From the NCBI GenBank assembly GCA_009602725.1, contig WELB01000245.1, positions 67,047-131,046 on the forward strand: a stretch of 64,000 nt of DNA. The letters run 5' to 3'. Made by a program: the position numbers and the translations under genes. Each line of letters opens with the position of its first letter. Position 1 is the first letter of the stretch. Positions 44,855 through 55,770 of the stretch are shown here, in pieces. The stretch is from Spirogloea muscicola (Eukaryota > Streptophyta > Zygnematophyceae > Spirogloeales > Spirogloeaceae). Below the pieces are notes generated by a model. That model saw only the letters and a program-made list of their open reading frames with translations, did no database searches and was not told the DNA's origin.

Positions 44855-47481
44855 TCAGAGACGAGCAGCAATGGCGGATGGAGTGTGCAGCAGCGCGCGC
44901 CTGACAGCCTCCGCTGTAGCCAAGCATGACGTGAGGCCTGGTGACTCGAAGCCATACAGGTTCACGAGGCCGCGCACACCGTGCTGTGCCTCACCCTGCA
45001 GCCAAGCAAGCGACTGTCGTAAAGACGACTGCAGATATGAGGCTGGCGGCTGGCCAGCAGAGCCGGCCCGCAGCACCGCACCTGTATCACGAAGTCGGCA
45101 GGGCCCTCGCCGGGCCCGGACAGCTTCACGCGAATGCCTGCATAGGCCGGCCGCAGCGTGCCGTCCGCCAGGTCCGGGTAGTACTTGCGGATGCGCGCGT
45201 AGAAGCTGTCAGCCCGCCTCGGGTCGATCGTGTAGTCGTACCTGTGCAGCAGCGGCGCGGCTGTAATTACGTCAACGAGGTCGGAGTGACAGGCTCAGGC
45301 TCAGGCTCAGGCTCAGGCTTTGCAGTAGAAAGCTGGTCGGGCATTAGCTGGTGGCACAAGGGCTTGTCGATTGCCGTCCGGTTTTAGGGCATCAATTAGC
45401 GACCGCTAATTGACGCGAGGGTACTGAGCGGGTCAGCTTAGCAGCAGGTGATGTATATCTGTCGATGTGCTTACCTCTGTACTTAACCACTCAGGCCCTC
45501 CATCACCCATAACACACTTCACTTCCCTGGAGGAAGGAGGGAGGGAGGTGAAAATCGGAGTAAGTGGTGGGAGGAGGGAGGAGGGAGGGGGTTTACCTGG
45601 GCACGACACTGTCGGCTACTGCTGGCAGCCACTCGACGTCGGGCCCGAACCTGACGCGGCCGCCGAGGTCGAGCGTGACGTGCACACCGAGGCCGCCGTC
45701 CTCCGGGACGGGGTACACGAGCCGTGAGAAGGGGTCGGGGTTCGGCGCCGCCGCGTCCAGCTCGAAGTAGCAGCCCTTGGCGAGGTGACGCCGCGGGATC
45801 GACCTGTGTCCCAAGTGCGAGAGCCATCGCTAGTTGGTATAGCTTGCCTTTACTGGCTTGTGTAAGGCTAACAATGAGTTCAGCTTTGGAACACAGGCCA
45901 TCTGCTTTGATTCAAGACCAATATCAGGATAATTCTTGATAGATTGAATGTTATTACACTTCTGTATACATCCGTTTGTCTGCGAACCGGGAGTCCAGGC
46001 CGGCGATGCGGGCGGCCACAAGCGTGGCGTCGAGGCCGGCGGCGTTGACAACCATGGAGGCTAGCAGCGGCGTGCCGGCGGTGAGGCCCTCGGACGTCTC
46101 CTTCGTGCCCTCCTGCGGCTGCTCCACCGCCGCAGTCTCCAGACGGACGCCTTCTGGAGTCGCTACGCCGCCTGTGACGAGCGTGCGCAGCCGCACCTCG
46201 GCGCCACGGCTCTCGGCATCGCGCTGCACAGCATTGACTTCATGCTCACGGGTTAGATTAGCGGGGATAACACAACTTATCATGAGGACTTAAGCATCAG
46301 AAGTCAGGCCTCACGGAATTGGCAACCAGGTAGCATCAAAGTAGGCATTGGGACTCAGCGCTCAGCGATGGGCACCATCCTCTCTCCTTCCTCTCTCCTC
46401 CCTCTCTCCTCCCCTCCTCTCCTCCCCTCCTCTCTTCTACCCTCCCTCCCTCCGTCCTCCCTCCTTCTGCCCTACTCCCTGCTCTGCCCTCTCTCCGCTC
46501 CCCACCTCCCCTACTTCCCTCCATCTTTGCCCTCCTGCCTTCTCAAGGCCTGGTACCAGAGGACGCCCACCTGGAAGGAGCGCATGAGGCCGGCGGAGTC
46601 GACCACGCCCGTCCACGGCGAGTGCAGCGCCGCCACGCACCGCAGCGCCGGCTCGAGCTCCGCCGCCTCGCGGGCTCCCAGCATGCGCAGGCCCGGCGCA
46701 CCGTTGGCCTCGCCGGTCGCCGCCAGGCGCTCCAGCACCGGCACCTCGGCCTCTCCCGTCGCCACAATGAGCTTCCCCGCCGCGCAGTGGTCCACGCCGC
46801 GCTCCCGGCAGTAGTCGTAGAGCAGCCGCCGGCCTTCGTGGCAGAGCTCAGCCTGCGCCCGTCATCCGCCACCGCCACTGTCATCTCAGCTGCTCGTCGG
46901 TATGAGGGAAAGCGAGGGGAGGAGAAAGGAGGGTAGGAGGGTGGTCTAGAGAGGACGTAGTCGGAAGCATAGCAAAGGTCTGTGGTGGATGGAGGTGCAG
47001 GGCAGAAGGGTGGGAGGGAGGAAGGAGGGAGGGAGGAGGGAGGGAGGGGGGAGGGATGGAGCGTGTTGAGTGATGAAGGGCCTGGCTCGACCAGCTTTCT
47101 GGTGCAACCCATGTGCCTGAGCTCGCTGCAAAGAGGGACTGAGGAGGGAAGGAGGGGAGGGAGGAGGGAGGGAGAGGCGGGACCTTGAGGCTGCCGGGGC
47201 GGTAGTACATGCCCGCGTGGATGATCTCGCTGTTGCGCGAGCTCGCGCCCGTGCCGACGGCGGCGCCGGCGTCCAGCACCACGACGCCGCGCCCCGCCAG
47301 CGCTAAGCTCCTGCGGCACTGCGGGGCTGCCGGGTCGGCACCGGCGGAAGGCTGCGCGGCAAAGCTGCCGGCTGCCGCTGGGCTTGGTGACGGCAGCGCC
47401 AACGCACCTGGCAACGGCGAGGCCGACGACGCCAGCGCCGATGACGGCGCATTCCACCCGCTCCTCGCTGCCGCCGCCCAT
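44855..47481 (-). CDS. L2HGDH: L-2-hydroxyglutarate dehydrogenase (FAD-dependent)
   Basis: Seven exons on the minus strand: 47481-47408, 47310-47184, 46852-46571, 46223-45970, 45803-45597, 45241-45082 and 44995-44855, all in phase, 414 aa. [16 protein letters not shown] is the FAD-binding GxGxxG loop. [20 protein letters not shown] is the family signature. Other blocks are [119 protein letters not shown] and [18 protein letters not shown]. It oxidises L-2-hydroxyglutarate to 2-oxoglutarate, passing electrons towards the mitochondrial chain (family knowledge). No clear presequence is present from this ATG. It shares an upstream region with the complex I subunit gene. Confidence 0.95.
45291..45320 (+). 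repeat. GGCTCA hexamer repeat in L2HGDH intron 5
   Basis: Five units of GGCTCA in a row. Confidence 0.95.
45390..45510 (+). repeat. ACTGAGCGGGTC tail-variant repeat in L2HGDH intron 5
   Basis: Starts with ATCAATTAGCGACCG, a decayed LINE C-terminus (ISD...LTRGY), then TACTGAGCGGGTCAGCTTAG and GTGCTTACCTCTGTACTTAA, CCACTCAGGCCCTCC. Confidence 0.6.
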
Positions 47482-47756
47482 TGCCGCCGACGAGCTGAGC
47501 AAGACCACCGAAGCTGGCGGCACAGCAGTGCTGGGGTTCACTCTCCTCCCTCTCCTTACTCGCGATCACCCTCTCCGCCACTGCTTTGACCTGCCTCTTC
47601 TCAACCCCTCCCAGCTCTTTTGATAACAGCAGCCGCTTTTTTCAGCACAACCACTTCTCTGGATTTGCTCGCTCTCTCGTCCCACCACCTCCCCCTCACC
47701 CTCTCGCTATCCAGCTCTCCCGCTCTCCAACCCTCCTCCAACCCCTCCTCTCTCTC

Positions 47757-47838
<82 letters not shown>

Positions 47839-48343
47839 TCCCTCTCCCCATAATCTCGCTCCGCCCCTGCCACTCCCCATCGTCGTTACTCAGCCCACGT
47901 GGTAGACCTTTGACAAGGCCCTTTTCACATTGCTAGCCAGAATCTCCACGTGTACCTCGAGAAACCACACCCTTTACGTCCAGATTATTTAGAAAACCAG
48001 AACGACGCCGTTCCTTGAACTGAAATCGACAACCAGTCTTTTAAGCTGGGGAATGCGTAGGTGTGAATCGGGTCACAAGTGAATCTCCACGTGTCATGCT
48101 TACGTCGGACAAACTGCTTGATATTCCGCGCAGTTCCGTCCCGTCGCCGTCCCGGACCCCTGACGCTGCGTCAGCCGCCGTCGCTCCCCCCTGCCGGTGT
48201 GCTGACGCCGGAGCTAGGGTTTCGTCGCCGCGAAGCCCGGCGGCATTCGCGGCGCGGGTGGCGGCGGCGGCGGCGGCGGCAGCAGCGGCGGCGGCGGCGG
48301 ACCCTAACTCTACTCTTCAAGCCCTACCCCTAAATCCGGCGCC
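47482..48343. promoter_or_regulatory. Bidirectional promoter region of L2HGDH and NDUFB4
   Basis: An 861-nt head-to-head spacer. Contains (TC)n at about 47755-47834, three CACGTG boxes (47896-47901, 47947-47952, 48088-48093) and the 13-mer AATCTCCACGTGT twice (47941-47953 and 48082-48094). Shared control of two mitochondrial genes is inferred. Confidence 0.55.
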
Positions 48344-48907
48344 ATGGGAGGTGAGCCACCTCTGCCGCGCCCTGCTCATTGCCTTGGCCGCAGGAACTCG
48401 CCGCGGCGGCGGTCGCTGGCGTTGCCGGCGGCGCCTCTCTGACGCCGCTGCCGCCGCCGCCGCCGCCGCCGCCGCAGGCGGCATGGACTGCCGCAAGAAC
48501 GTGCACATCGAGGACTGGGGCACGGCACGCGAGAACCTCGAGAAGGTGCTGCCGCCGCCGCGGCCGCCGCGGCAGCTCAAGCGGCGGTGGCTTTGGCTTT
48601 GGCTTAGGCTTAGGCTTTGGCTTTGGCCAACACTGCTTGCGCTGTGGCGCCAGCATACAGCAGCTGCCGCCGCCGCCGCCGCCGCCGCCGCCGCAGTGCC
48701 GTTGCTGCCGCCGGCAATGCAGAGCTTCCTAGTGGCGTCGCCATCGTCTGACCAGACCGGCTCCGCGCGAGCGCGCAGGTCTTCCGGCTCAACCGGCGCA
48801 CCGTGCCGGTGGCCATCTTCTTCGGCCTCGTCGTGCCCTTCGCCGTCTACCGCGGGATCGTCAGCGAGTTCGTGAGCATCCGCCACTGCAGCGGCTGGCC
48901 CACCTAG
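48344..48907 (+). CDS. NDUFB4: Mitochondrial complex I subunit B15 (NDUFB4-like)
   Basis: Three exons: 48344-48350 (ATGGGAG only), 48478-48545 and 48779-48907, giving 67 aa. The spliced start MGGGMDCRKNVHIEDWGTAR matches land-plant B15 (MGGGMExNKNxxIEDWG). ENLEK joins VFRLNRRTVPVAIFFGLVVP, then FAVYRGIVSEF, a single membrane helix followed by a short C-terminus SIRHCSGWPT. It is a small accessory subunit of the NADH dehydrogenase membrane arm. Intron 2 carries GGCTTT/GGCTTA hexamers at 48589-48627 and a CCG run. The plant proteins are about 71 aa, so length agrees. Confidence 0.88.
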
Positions 48908-48959
48908 CGCCCGTAGCCGCCCGGCTTTGCCTCGTTGACATGCCTCTAGTCGCCACTTT

Positions 48960-49078
48960 CCGCCGAAACCTAAACCCCTAAACTCAAGACCACAACCCTA
49001 TCCCTAACTCCTAAAATTTGAACCTTTCACCCTAAACCAGATACCCAACACCTTAACCCAAACCCGAAGCCCTAATCC
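48960..49078 (+). repeat. Degenerate CCCTAAA telomere-like tract
   Basis: CGAAACCTAAACCCCTAAAC, ACAACCCTATCCCTAACTCC, CACCCTAAACCAG and AACCCAAACCCGAAGCCCTA, starting about 55 nt after the NDUFB4 stop. Too degraded to be a live telomere. Confidence 0.75.
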
Positions 49079-50140
49079 TTGGCAGCAGCAGCTGTGGCCG
49101 TCATGCCACTGTGGGGACCCACAACGTGGCCATTAGCTGCTGCTTGCTATGAGTGCAAGGCCGAGCTGCCCACAATGGCCTTCAGCGCTCACTCGCCAAC
49201 GAGCCGATGAGGCCTTTTCCCACGTGGTAAAGCGTCAATGTGTGTGTGCTTGGCTTGTGCATGTCAGCACAAGCTGGACGAGGATGCGGGCGTGCCTCTG
49301 CGGAAGTTCATGTGAGAGCTGGCGCTTTCGGGGATGAGTTTGTGTTACCATTGGCATCGGAGTTTGCCACCTCGAAGGTGTATCCATGGAGAGTTACCGC
49401 AGCACCTAAAACAGGAAGGTGTGGCGTCCTCAGTATCAGCATCCAACTTGCGGAGGCATGTCCTATGCCATGGGTGCGCCGCAAGCAAGAAGGTGGCAAG
49501 TTGGATCAAATTGCAGTTAGTCCTGTACTGCACATGCTGCGCCATGCGCCAGATTCCATCTGAATAGTGCAAGCCTTGGTGTGTGAGCTTCGTCGAGCTT
49601 GTGCGCATTGCATTTGCCATGACTTTGTACGTCGACAACCACGTCTTGACAGACCCACGAGTGTGGAACAAGTCTGACCAGCAGCTCCACAAAAGCGGTT
49701 GGAGCCTTGCAACTCGGCTGTCCTGAGTGTCATGGCAGTGATTTGGAACAATGAGAAATTACTTAACTCGCTCCAAATGAGCTGCTTCTCCAGCTGCTTC
49801 CTATTTGTGGAGCCTTGCAACTGCATTGTCTTGAGTGTCATGATTGTGCTTTGGAGAAGCAGTGATCTGAATTCATTCTGATATCTGTTTAGATCAGTCA
49901 TCTGTTTAAACTCGCTCCCAGTGAGCTGCTTCTTGCGCTGCTTCGTATCACATGTGGCACAGGGAGCCCATGTATGCAGAGGTCCCATGGTGTGACTCCG
50001 CGTAGCTGGTGGGCAAAATCAACGCAGCGAACATGACGCCATTGACGAGCCAAGGGAAGAAGAGTACAGCGTGTCTGACACACAGCTAATGGGTGCGGGC
50101 AAGCGGATGTAGCAGCAACACCAGACCATGCGGCTCGTCC
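49079..50140. other. Intergenic, no gene recognised
   Basis: Contains a short imperfect direct repeat (TTGGAGCCTTGCAACTCGG / TTGTGGAGCCTTGCAACTGC near 49698 and 49804) with flanking CTTGAGTGTCATG words. No conserved coding sequence. Confidence 0.55.
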
Positions 50141-53100
50141 TTAAGTTGGGCTGGTGGCGAGGAGACGATTTGCCAATTCCTGCTTGATTGTGGCCAGCAG
50201 CTGGGGCACCTGCAGATACCACCAAAGCAAGAACGTTGGAGCTTAAACATAAGAGCAGGAATCAAGGTAAGTCGGCCCAGAATTGCATAGGAGTCAGGAG
50301 ATTAAGAAGATAACCAAGTCCAATTTGGCCATAGCGCTCGCAGCCCTTGAGGGCATTAACACAGAAATATTTGTACTAATGATTGCTAAAGCAACTAGAA
50401 TCTGGAGCTTGGCGAGCACCATGGAGCTGACGGCTAGTACTGCTCATCCTGCTGCCAAGGCGAGGCAAAGGCAAGAGCTTCACCCCGGGGCAATGGCCGA
50501 GTACATAGCTGTACCGATCGAGCGTCGATGTGAGCTCAGTGAGGACGCTGGTGAAGAACTCCGCCTCATCTGCCAGCGCATCCACCTTGGCGCCGCCAAT
50601 GAGCCGACCACGGCCAGCGCTGATTCAGTATAACACCAGAACTAGCCGTTGTCTTCTCATTCATGTAGTTATCTTATCTAACTGCTCACCATAATCTCTC
50701 CTCAAAGCCTTTACCTCCTGCTCGGCATGCTGCAGATTGTCGGCCTGGACGCGTGCTGCGGCCTGGCTCATGCTGAGAGCCTGGTGCATCTCCTCCACCT
50801 GTCGCTGCGCGCTGTCCAGCCTGCGACGCCGGTGGCAGTGGCCACGGCCATGGCCAAGTGGAGCACGTCAGGTTGCGCGATTGCTTGGCATGAGCTGAGG
50901 CGCCAGAGGCGCCTGGCAGCGATGGTCAAGAAGCTGCACCTGGACTGGAGGGCCACCGCAGCCTGGGCAGCGCCGTCGGCCTCAGCCTGCAGCAGCGCTG
51001 CTTGAGCAATGCCTGCCATGGTCTCGGCAGCGAGCCGCATCGTCTCGGCCTCGGCGGCAGCGGCCCGCCTCTCCAGGCCCGCCGCCGCCGCTTCAAGCTC
51101 GCCAATCGCCTCCGCCGCCCGTCGCCGCTCGCCGACCAGCGACGCTGCCGCTGCAGCAGCGGCGGCCTCAGCACCCGCCCTTGCTAGCTGCTCCTCCACC
51201 ACTGCCGATTCTGCTGCTGCCAGTGCCGCCTTCACAGACGCCAATGCCGCTTCCGCCGCCGCCAAGCCATCCCGTAGCACTGCCGCAGCCTCCTGCTCCA
51301 CCGCTAGGGCCGCCGCATGGCGGTTGGCGTGCTCATCCAGTGCCACCTCTGCTCGCAGCCGCTCCTTGGCCAGCGATGATGCTGCATTGGAAGCGGACGC
51401 CTCCACGACTACCCGTGCCTGTGCCAACTCCGCCTCGAGCGTCGCCAGGCGGCCACTCAGCACCGTCATTGCTGCCTCACCACCTCCATCTGCGACTTCG
51501 TCATCGCTGCCATCGCCAAGCAGTGCCTCTGCCCAACAGAGGAGCCGCTCAGCCTGCGCCCGGCGGTACGCGCTGCTCGCATTACGCAGGTCGTCTTCAG
51601 TGAGCGCCGGCTCCTCCGCCGCTGCCGCTGTCTCGCCATCGACATGTTCACCGCCGCTGCCGTCATCAGCCCCGGCAATGCTGCTATCCTCGTCGGCTGC
51701 CACCACTGCCATCCCATCTCTGCCGGGCTCCTCCTTGCCAAGTGCAGCGCGTAGTTCACTGACGAGCCGCCGCAGCGCCGCCTCCCAGCCATCCCCGTCG
51801 CTGCCATCTCCGCCATCGCTGACATTGCTGCGACCGCTTGCTGTAGCGCCACTCAGAGCATCCTTGCCGATGCTTGCTGGGTCCACGGAGCTGCCGCCAT
51901 TGCCGTCCTGCTGCTGCCCTGCCAAGGACAGCGTCGCAGCCAGCGCAGCCCGCTCGCCGCTCGGCTCCGCCTCCAGCACGGCGAAGCGCTTTGCTGCGCG
52001 AGAGAGGACCCGCCGCAGCGCCGCCACCTCGCCACCGTGGTTGGCGAGCATCGAGTCGCTCTTGCTCGCCTGAGCCGCCAGCTCCCCCAGCCGCCCAGCC
52101 ACTAACTTGGATGCCGCCACCACCGCCGCCGCCGGTGCCAACTGCACCCCCTCCTCTGGCAGCTGCATCTCCATAGCCTCGTACTCGGCAGCCGTCGGTC
52201 GTGCCACGGCCAGACATTCCGCCATGAACTCCAGCTGACGCCGGAAGTCCTCCGCCTCCTTCTTTGCCGCCTCTGTGGCTGCTGCAGCCGCTGCCGCTGC
52301 TGCTTCGCGCTTGGCAGCGAGCACCGCCCGGCTTGCTACAAGCTCGCCAGCGGCCTCCTCAAAGTGCTGCCGCAGCGCCACCTCCGTCGCCTCGCCCGCC
52401 GCTCGCACCGCCGCCGCCATGTCGAGCGTTTGTTGAAGCTGCTCCTCCCTCTGCTCAGCGCTCCTCGCCAACAGCTTGGCTGCCCGCCGCTCCTCCAGCA
52501 CCGCCTCCTGCGCCGCCACCAGCTCGCGAGCGGCCTCGTCCAGCTGACGGCGCTGCTCCGCCTGCGCCTCCGCCGCTCTGGTCGCCATCTCCTCAACCGC
52601 GCCCTGCTGTCGGAAGTCCGTAAACGCCAGCGCCGCCGCCGCCTCCGCTGCCCGGCTCTCCAGCTTCCGCGGCGCATCGGCGACCAGGTCCTGCTCGAGG
52701 CCAGCAGCCAGCGCCCTGGCTTCATCGCGGGCTTCGTCGCTCCGCCGGCGGTCTTCGCGGGCCTCCTCTGCCGCCGCCAGGGCCGCGGCCTCCGCAGCCT
52801 CCTCGGAGGCCCGCCGCTCGACCTCCACCGCAGCCTGCGCCGCCGCCGCCACTGGCGGCTCGGCCTCGCCCAGCTCGCCGCCGCTGCGGAGCTGCCAGGC
52901 CTCAAGCCGGCTCTCTTCCGGCAGCGCGACGATGGCCTGGCGCTGGCTGCTGCGCTCCGCCAACTGGGCGCCCACATCACGTTGGCGGTCTGTGGAGGTC
53001 TGCTCCGTGTGGCCTTCCAGCTCGCCGAGATCCTCGTCGAGCTCGGAGGCCAGCTTTTCTGGGGCCCCCCCTTCCTCCTCCTCCTCTCCCCCCTCCTCCT

Positions 53101-53695
53101 CCTCCTCCTCCTCTCCCCCCTCCTCCTCCTCCTCCTCCTCCTCCTCCTTTCCCTCCTCTTCCTCCTCCTCCTCCTCCTCCTCTTCCTTTCCCTCCTCCTT
53201 CCCTCCTCCTCCATCCTCCCTCCCTCCTCCGCCGTCCTCTCTCCCTCTTTCCTCCTCCCCCCGCCCTCCCTCCAGCTCCCCAGGACTCTCGAAGCCCTGC
53301 TTTTCTGGGCCCTCCTCCTCCTCCACCTCCTCCCCCTCCTCCCTCCCTCCTCCGCCGTCCTCTCTCCCTCTTTCCTCCTCCCCCCGCCCTCCCTCCAGCT
53401 CCCCAGGACTCTCGAAGCCCTGCTTTTCTGGGCCCTCCTCCTCCTCCACCTCCTCCCCCTCCTCCCTCCCTCCTCCGCCGTCCTCTCTCCCTCTTTCCTC
53501 CTCCCCCCGCCCTCCCTCCAGCTCCCCAGGACTCTCGAAGCCCTGCTTTTCTGGGCCCTCCTCCTCCTCCACCTCCTCCCCCTCCTCCCTCCCTCCTCCG
53601 CCGTCCTCTCTCCCTCGTCCGTCCTTCCCCCGCCCTCCCTCCTCCTTCCCTCGTCCTCCGCCCTCCTCGTAGAGCCTCACCAGCTCCTTGACCAT
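50141..53695 (-). CDS. Giant Ala/Glu-rich coiled-coil protein of unknown function
   Basis: Four exons on the minus strand: 53695-50940, 50820-50715, 50585-50484 and 50209-50141, giving 1010 aa in phase. MVKELVRLYE opens the protein. Residues about 10-230 are a Glu/Gly/Arg-rich low-complexity region with a 41-residue repeat (EEEEGPEKQGFESPGELEGG core) three times, then poly-Glu. Residues about 260-920 are predicted continuous coiled coil rich in Ala, Glu and Arg (for example EQREEQLQQTLDMAAAVRAA). The C-terminal exons give RLDSAQRQVEEMHQALSMSQ, DEAEFFTSVLTELTSTLDRY and VPQLLATIKQELANRLLAT, a more regular heptad that resembles a conserved tail. I do not recognise the family; a cytoskeletal or scaffold role is only a guess. 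The acceptor before 50585 is weak but is the one that keeps the frame. Confidence 0.65.
53220..53605 (-). repeat. 123-bp tandem repeat, three units
   Basis: CAGGACTCTCGAAGCCCTGC starts at 53281, 53404 and 53527, exactly 123 bp apart. The units are near identical on the plus strand and keep the coiled-coil gene in frame (41 residues). Confidence 0.95.
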
Positions 53696-53718
53696 ACCAT
53701 CCCCAGGACCCGCCGCCN

Positions 53719-53751
<33 letters not shown>

Positions 53752-54780
53752 AGGCGGACGGGCCACGGGGTTCGCTCGGCTTGACGTGGCTGCCAGCGTG
53801 GCTGCAGATTAGCTATCTCTCCGGCCGAAGTCGTCAGATAGTACTGTTTCTCGACTGACGAGTTCGGCGAGCGGACGAGCTGGCTCTCCGACGTGGCAAC
53901 GCCGGCCGAAGATAGTCCTACTTGGCGCGCGCCAGCCACGTCAGAGGGAGCCACGTCAGAACGGCTCGTCCAGTAGAGGGTGATGGCTGTGGTTGGCCAG
54001 CCCAGAGGAAAGAATACAATTATAAAACATAAACGAGGTTGGGCCGACATGCGGCTCGTCCTGTATACTTTCCGTGCATTAATGTCTCGACGTCATCTTT
54101 CTTGGGTTGTCAACGAGCCACTTGCTTTGGTTGGACTTTGGCGAAGAGGGAAAGCACGTACAAAAGAGAGAGAGGCGAACCGGTGCGCATGAGTTGCAAG
54201 GGAGGCCGAGTCATGCCGTCACACTGTCCAGGCAAGAGCTAGTGCAGAGGATGGGGCTACCCAATGCGAAGCCCTTTGCTAAGCGGGGCAAAGGTAACAC
54301 TGGGAAAGCCGGCTGAAAGGGTGACTTCAGTACCCACAAGTGAGCAACACAGATTGGACTGGCTAACCTGGGGAGCCGGAGCACCGCCACTTCCAGAAGG
54401 GGATGGAGACGTATGCAGGGGTCTCCAGAGCTGCGCTTTGGAGCTGGCCTTGCACCCGCTGCCCAAGTGGCAAGTAATCGTGATTATGTCAAATGTAGCA
54501 CTCCTCGCTTACATTAGCGCTTCACCCTTTTATCAAATACGTGCAGATCTGTGGTGTGGGCCAATTTTGTATTTTGTCTTGGGCTCGAGGCAGTCACCCT
54601 CGTCATTTTGAAGCGTAAGCATCATGGCCTGTGTCGTATCAGCCTGGTGGCGCGTGGCACGATTTATGCCGGCACGTGTGCGTGTCTGCCACCGTTATTG
54701 TTGTCTTCATTCAATTCTTTGGCACAAGTGGTCCCTGTAGACCACCTGGATCTTCCGGACGTTATCCCTTCTCCTGAGGA
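53696..54780. other. Intergenic with a tail repeat and a GCTAGTGC repeat copy
   Basis: CGG run with a single N at 53718, a minus-strand tail at about 53970-54010 (GATGGCTGTGGTTGGCCAGC), and a copy of the GCTAGTGC repeat at about 54160-54310. No gene is supported. Confidence 0.55.
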
Positions 54781-55330
54781 GAAACAGCTCTATGGAAGTA
54801 AGGCAATGGCGGGGAGAGGCCTACCCAAAAGCTTCAACAAGGTCCGTAAGGCGGGAAGGCGCAACCCAGAGACCTGCCCTCCGTGACTTATGCAGATGAA
54901 GGCTCAGTGACCTCCTAAACAACACATGCAGATCGGAGTAGGTAGAGGGCGGAAAGCGTCGCCCTCTCAAAAGGAGGCAGCAGCTAAGGTGCAGCCTGCC
55001 TGCAAGCGCACGGCAAACGCCAGATTCGGTGCACCTGAGCGAGCGACCCGGTGGCATTGGAGCCGGGCTGCTCGGTCTGCAGCCCTTGAAAGCGGGTTAC
55101 GGGACGCCGAGCAAGATGCTGGAGTGTATCGAGCCAGCAAGTCCCATATGCATCGTGGATATCAATCACAAGCGCGACGAAATGTCGCCAGCAAGGGTGA
55201 CCTGCGAATGTCCGCTCCTGGGCACGGGCTGCGTAACTGACTGCATAGCCCGCCTCCTCCGCCAATAGTAGTGATGGGGAGTGGCCTGTCCGCCAGCGAT
55301 TGAGTCCTGCGACGACCATTTATGCATGTG
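54781..55330 (-). mobile_element. LINE 3' relic with tail
   Basis: The minus strand reads EEAGYAVSYAARAQERTFAG, VALVIDIHDAYGTCWLDTLQ and GSLAQVHRIWRLPCACRQAA, matching the endonuclease end of the 4.3-kb LINE (AGYVVTCAARAKELKFADH, AIDTHGALGARWLELLNQLS), then SDLHVLFRRSL with GGTCACTGAG in place of GGTTACTGAG. The tail (TTTTGGGTAGGCCTCTCCCC) runs to 54785. 5'-truncated and diverged. Confidence 0.75.
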
Positions 55331-55770
55331 GCACCGAGCTGAATGGCTACTCCTGCCGGATTCGCCAGCACATGCGAGGGTCTGCTCAGCAAACAGATTG
55401 ACCACGCCTGCGTTTGTGTCTCATGGATTTAGTAATAAACATAGGAATAGAACCTGGCGAACCCTTCTAGCGTCCGCTTGAGGGCCTATTTGATGATGCA
55501 GTCTGCTGTCTGCCGCGCTCCGCGGCCTACAGTAAAAGGCAGCAGCAGGCGACGTTGCCGCCCAGCGAGAGCGCCAGCATGCGCAGGCATGCAATTAATC
55601 CCTGCAATGCCAAGAGCAAGTAAGCAGCCAATGGCTGGCCCTCGACAACACGGGAGGCCACCCTCTAGGTCCGACTTCCGTCAAGCAATGCTGTTAGCCA
55701 GCAGGCCGAGCAGCCGCCCATGCCAGGAGCCGCAAGCTAAGCTTGCATATGCCCAAGCTTACACCTGCCC
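55331..55770. other. Intergenic, no gene seen
   Basis: 3' flank of the inhibitor-2 gene. Nothing was recognised. Confidence 0.5.

Noticed and set aside
48960-49078. Chromosome end or telomere
   Set aside because: Units are degenerate and genes continue on both sides, so these are interstitial tracts.
50768-50939. Final 57 residues of the 975-aa coiled-coil frame
   Set aside because: They lie beyond a good donor at 50939 and lose coiled-coil character; splicing to 50820 restores it.
53221-53605. Separate plus-strand gene rich in Ser/Pro
   Set aside because: Antisense shadow of the repeat region of the coiled-coil gene; no supporting exons.
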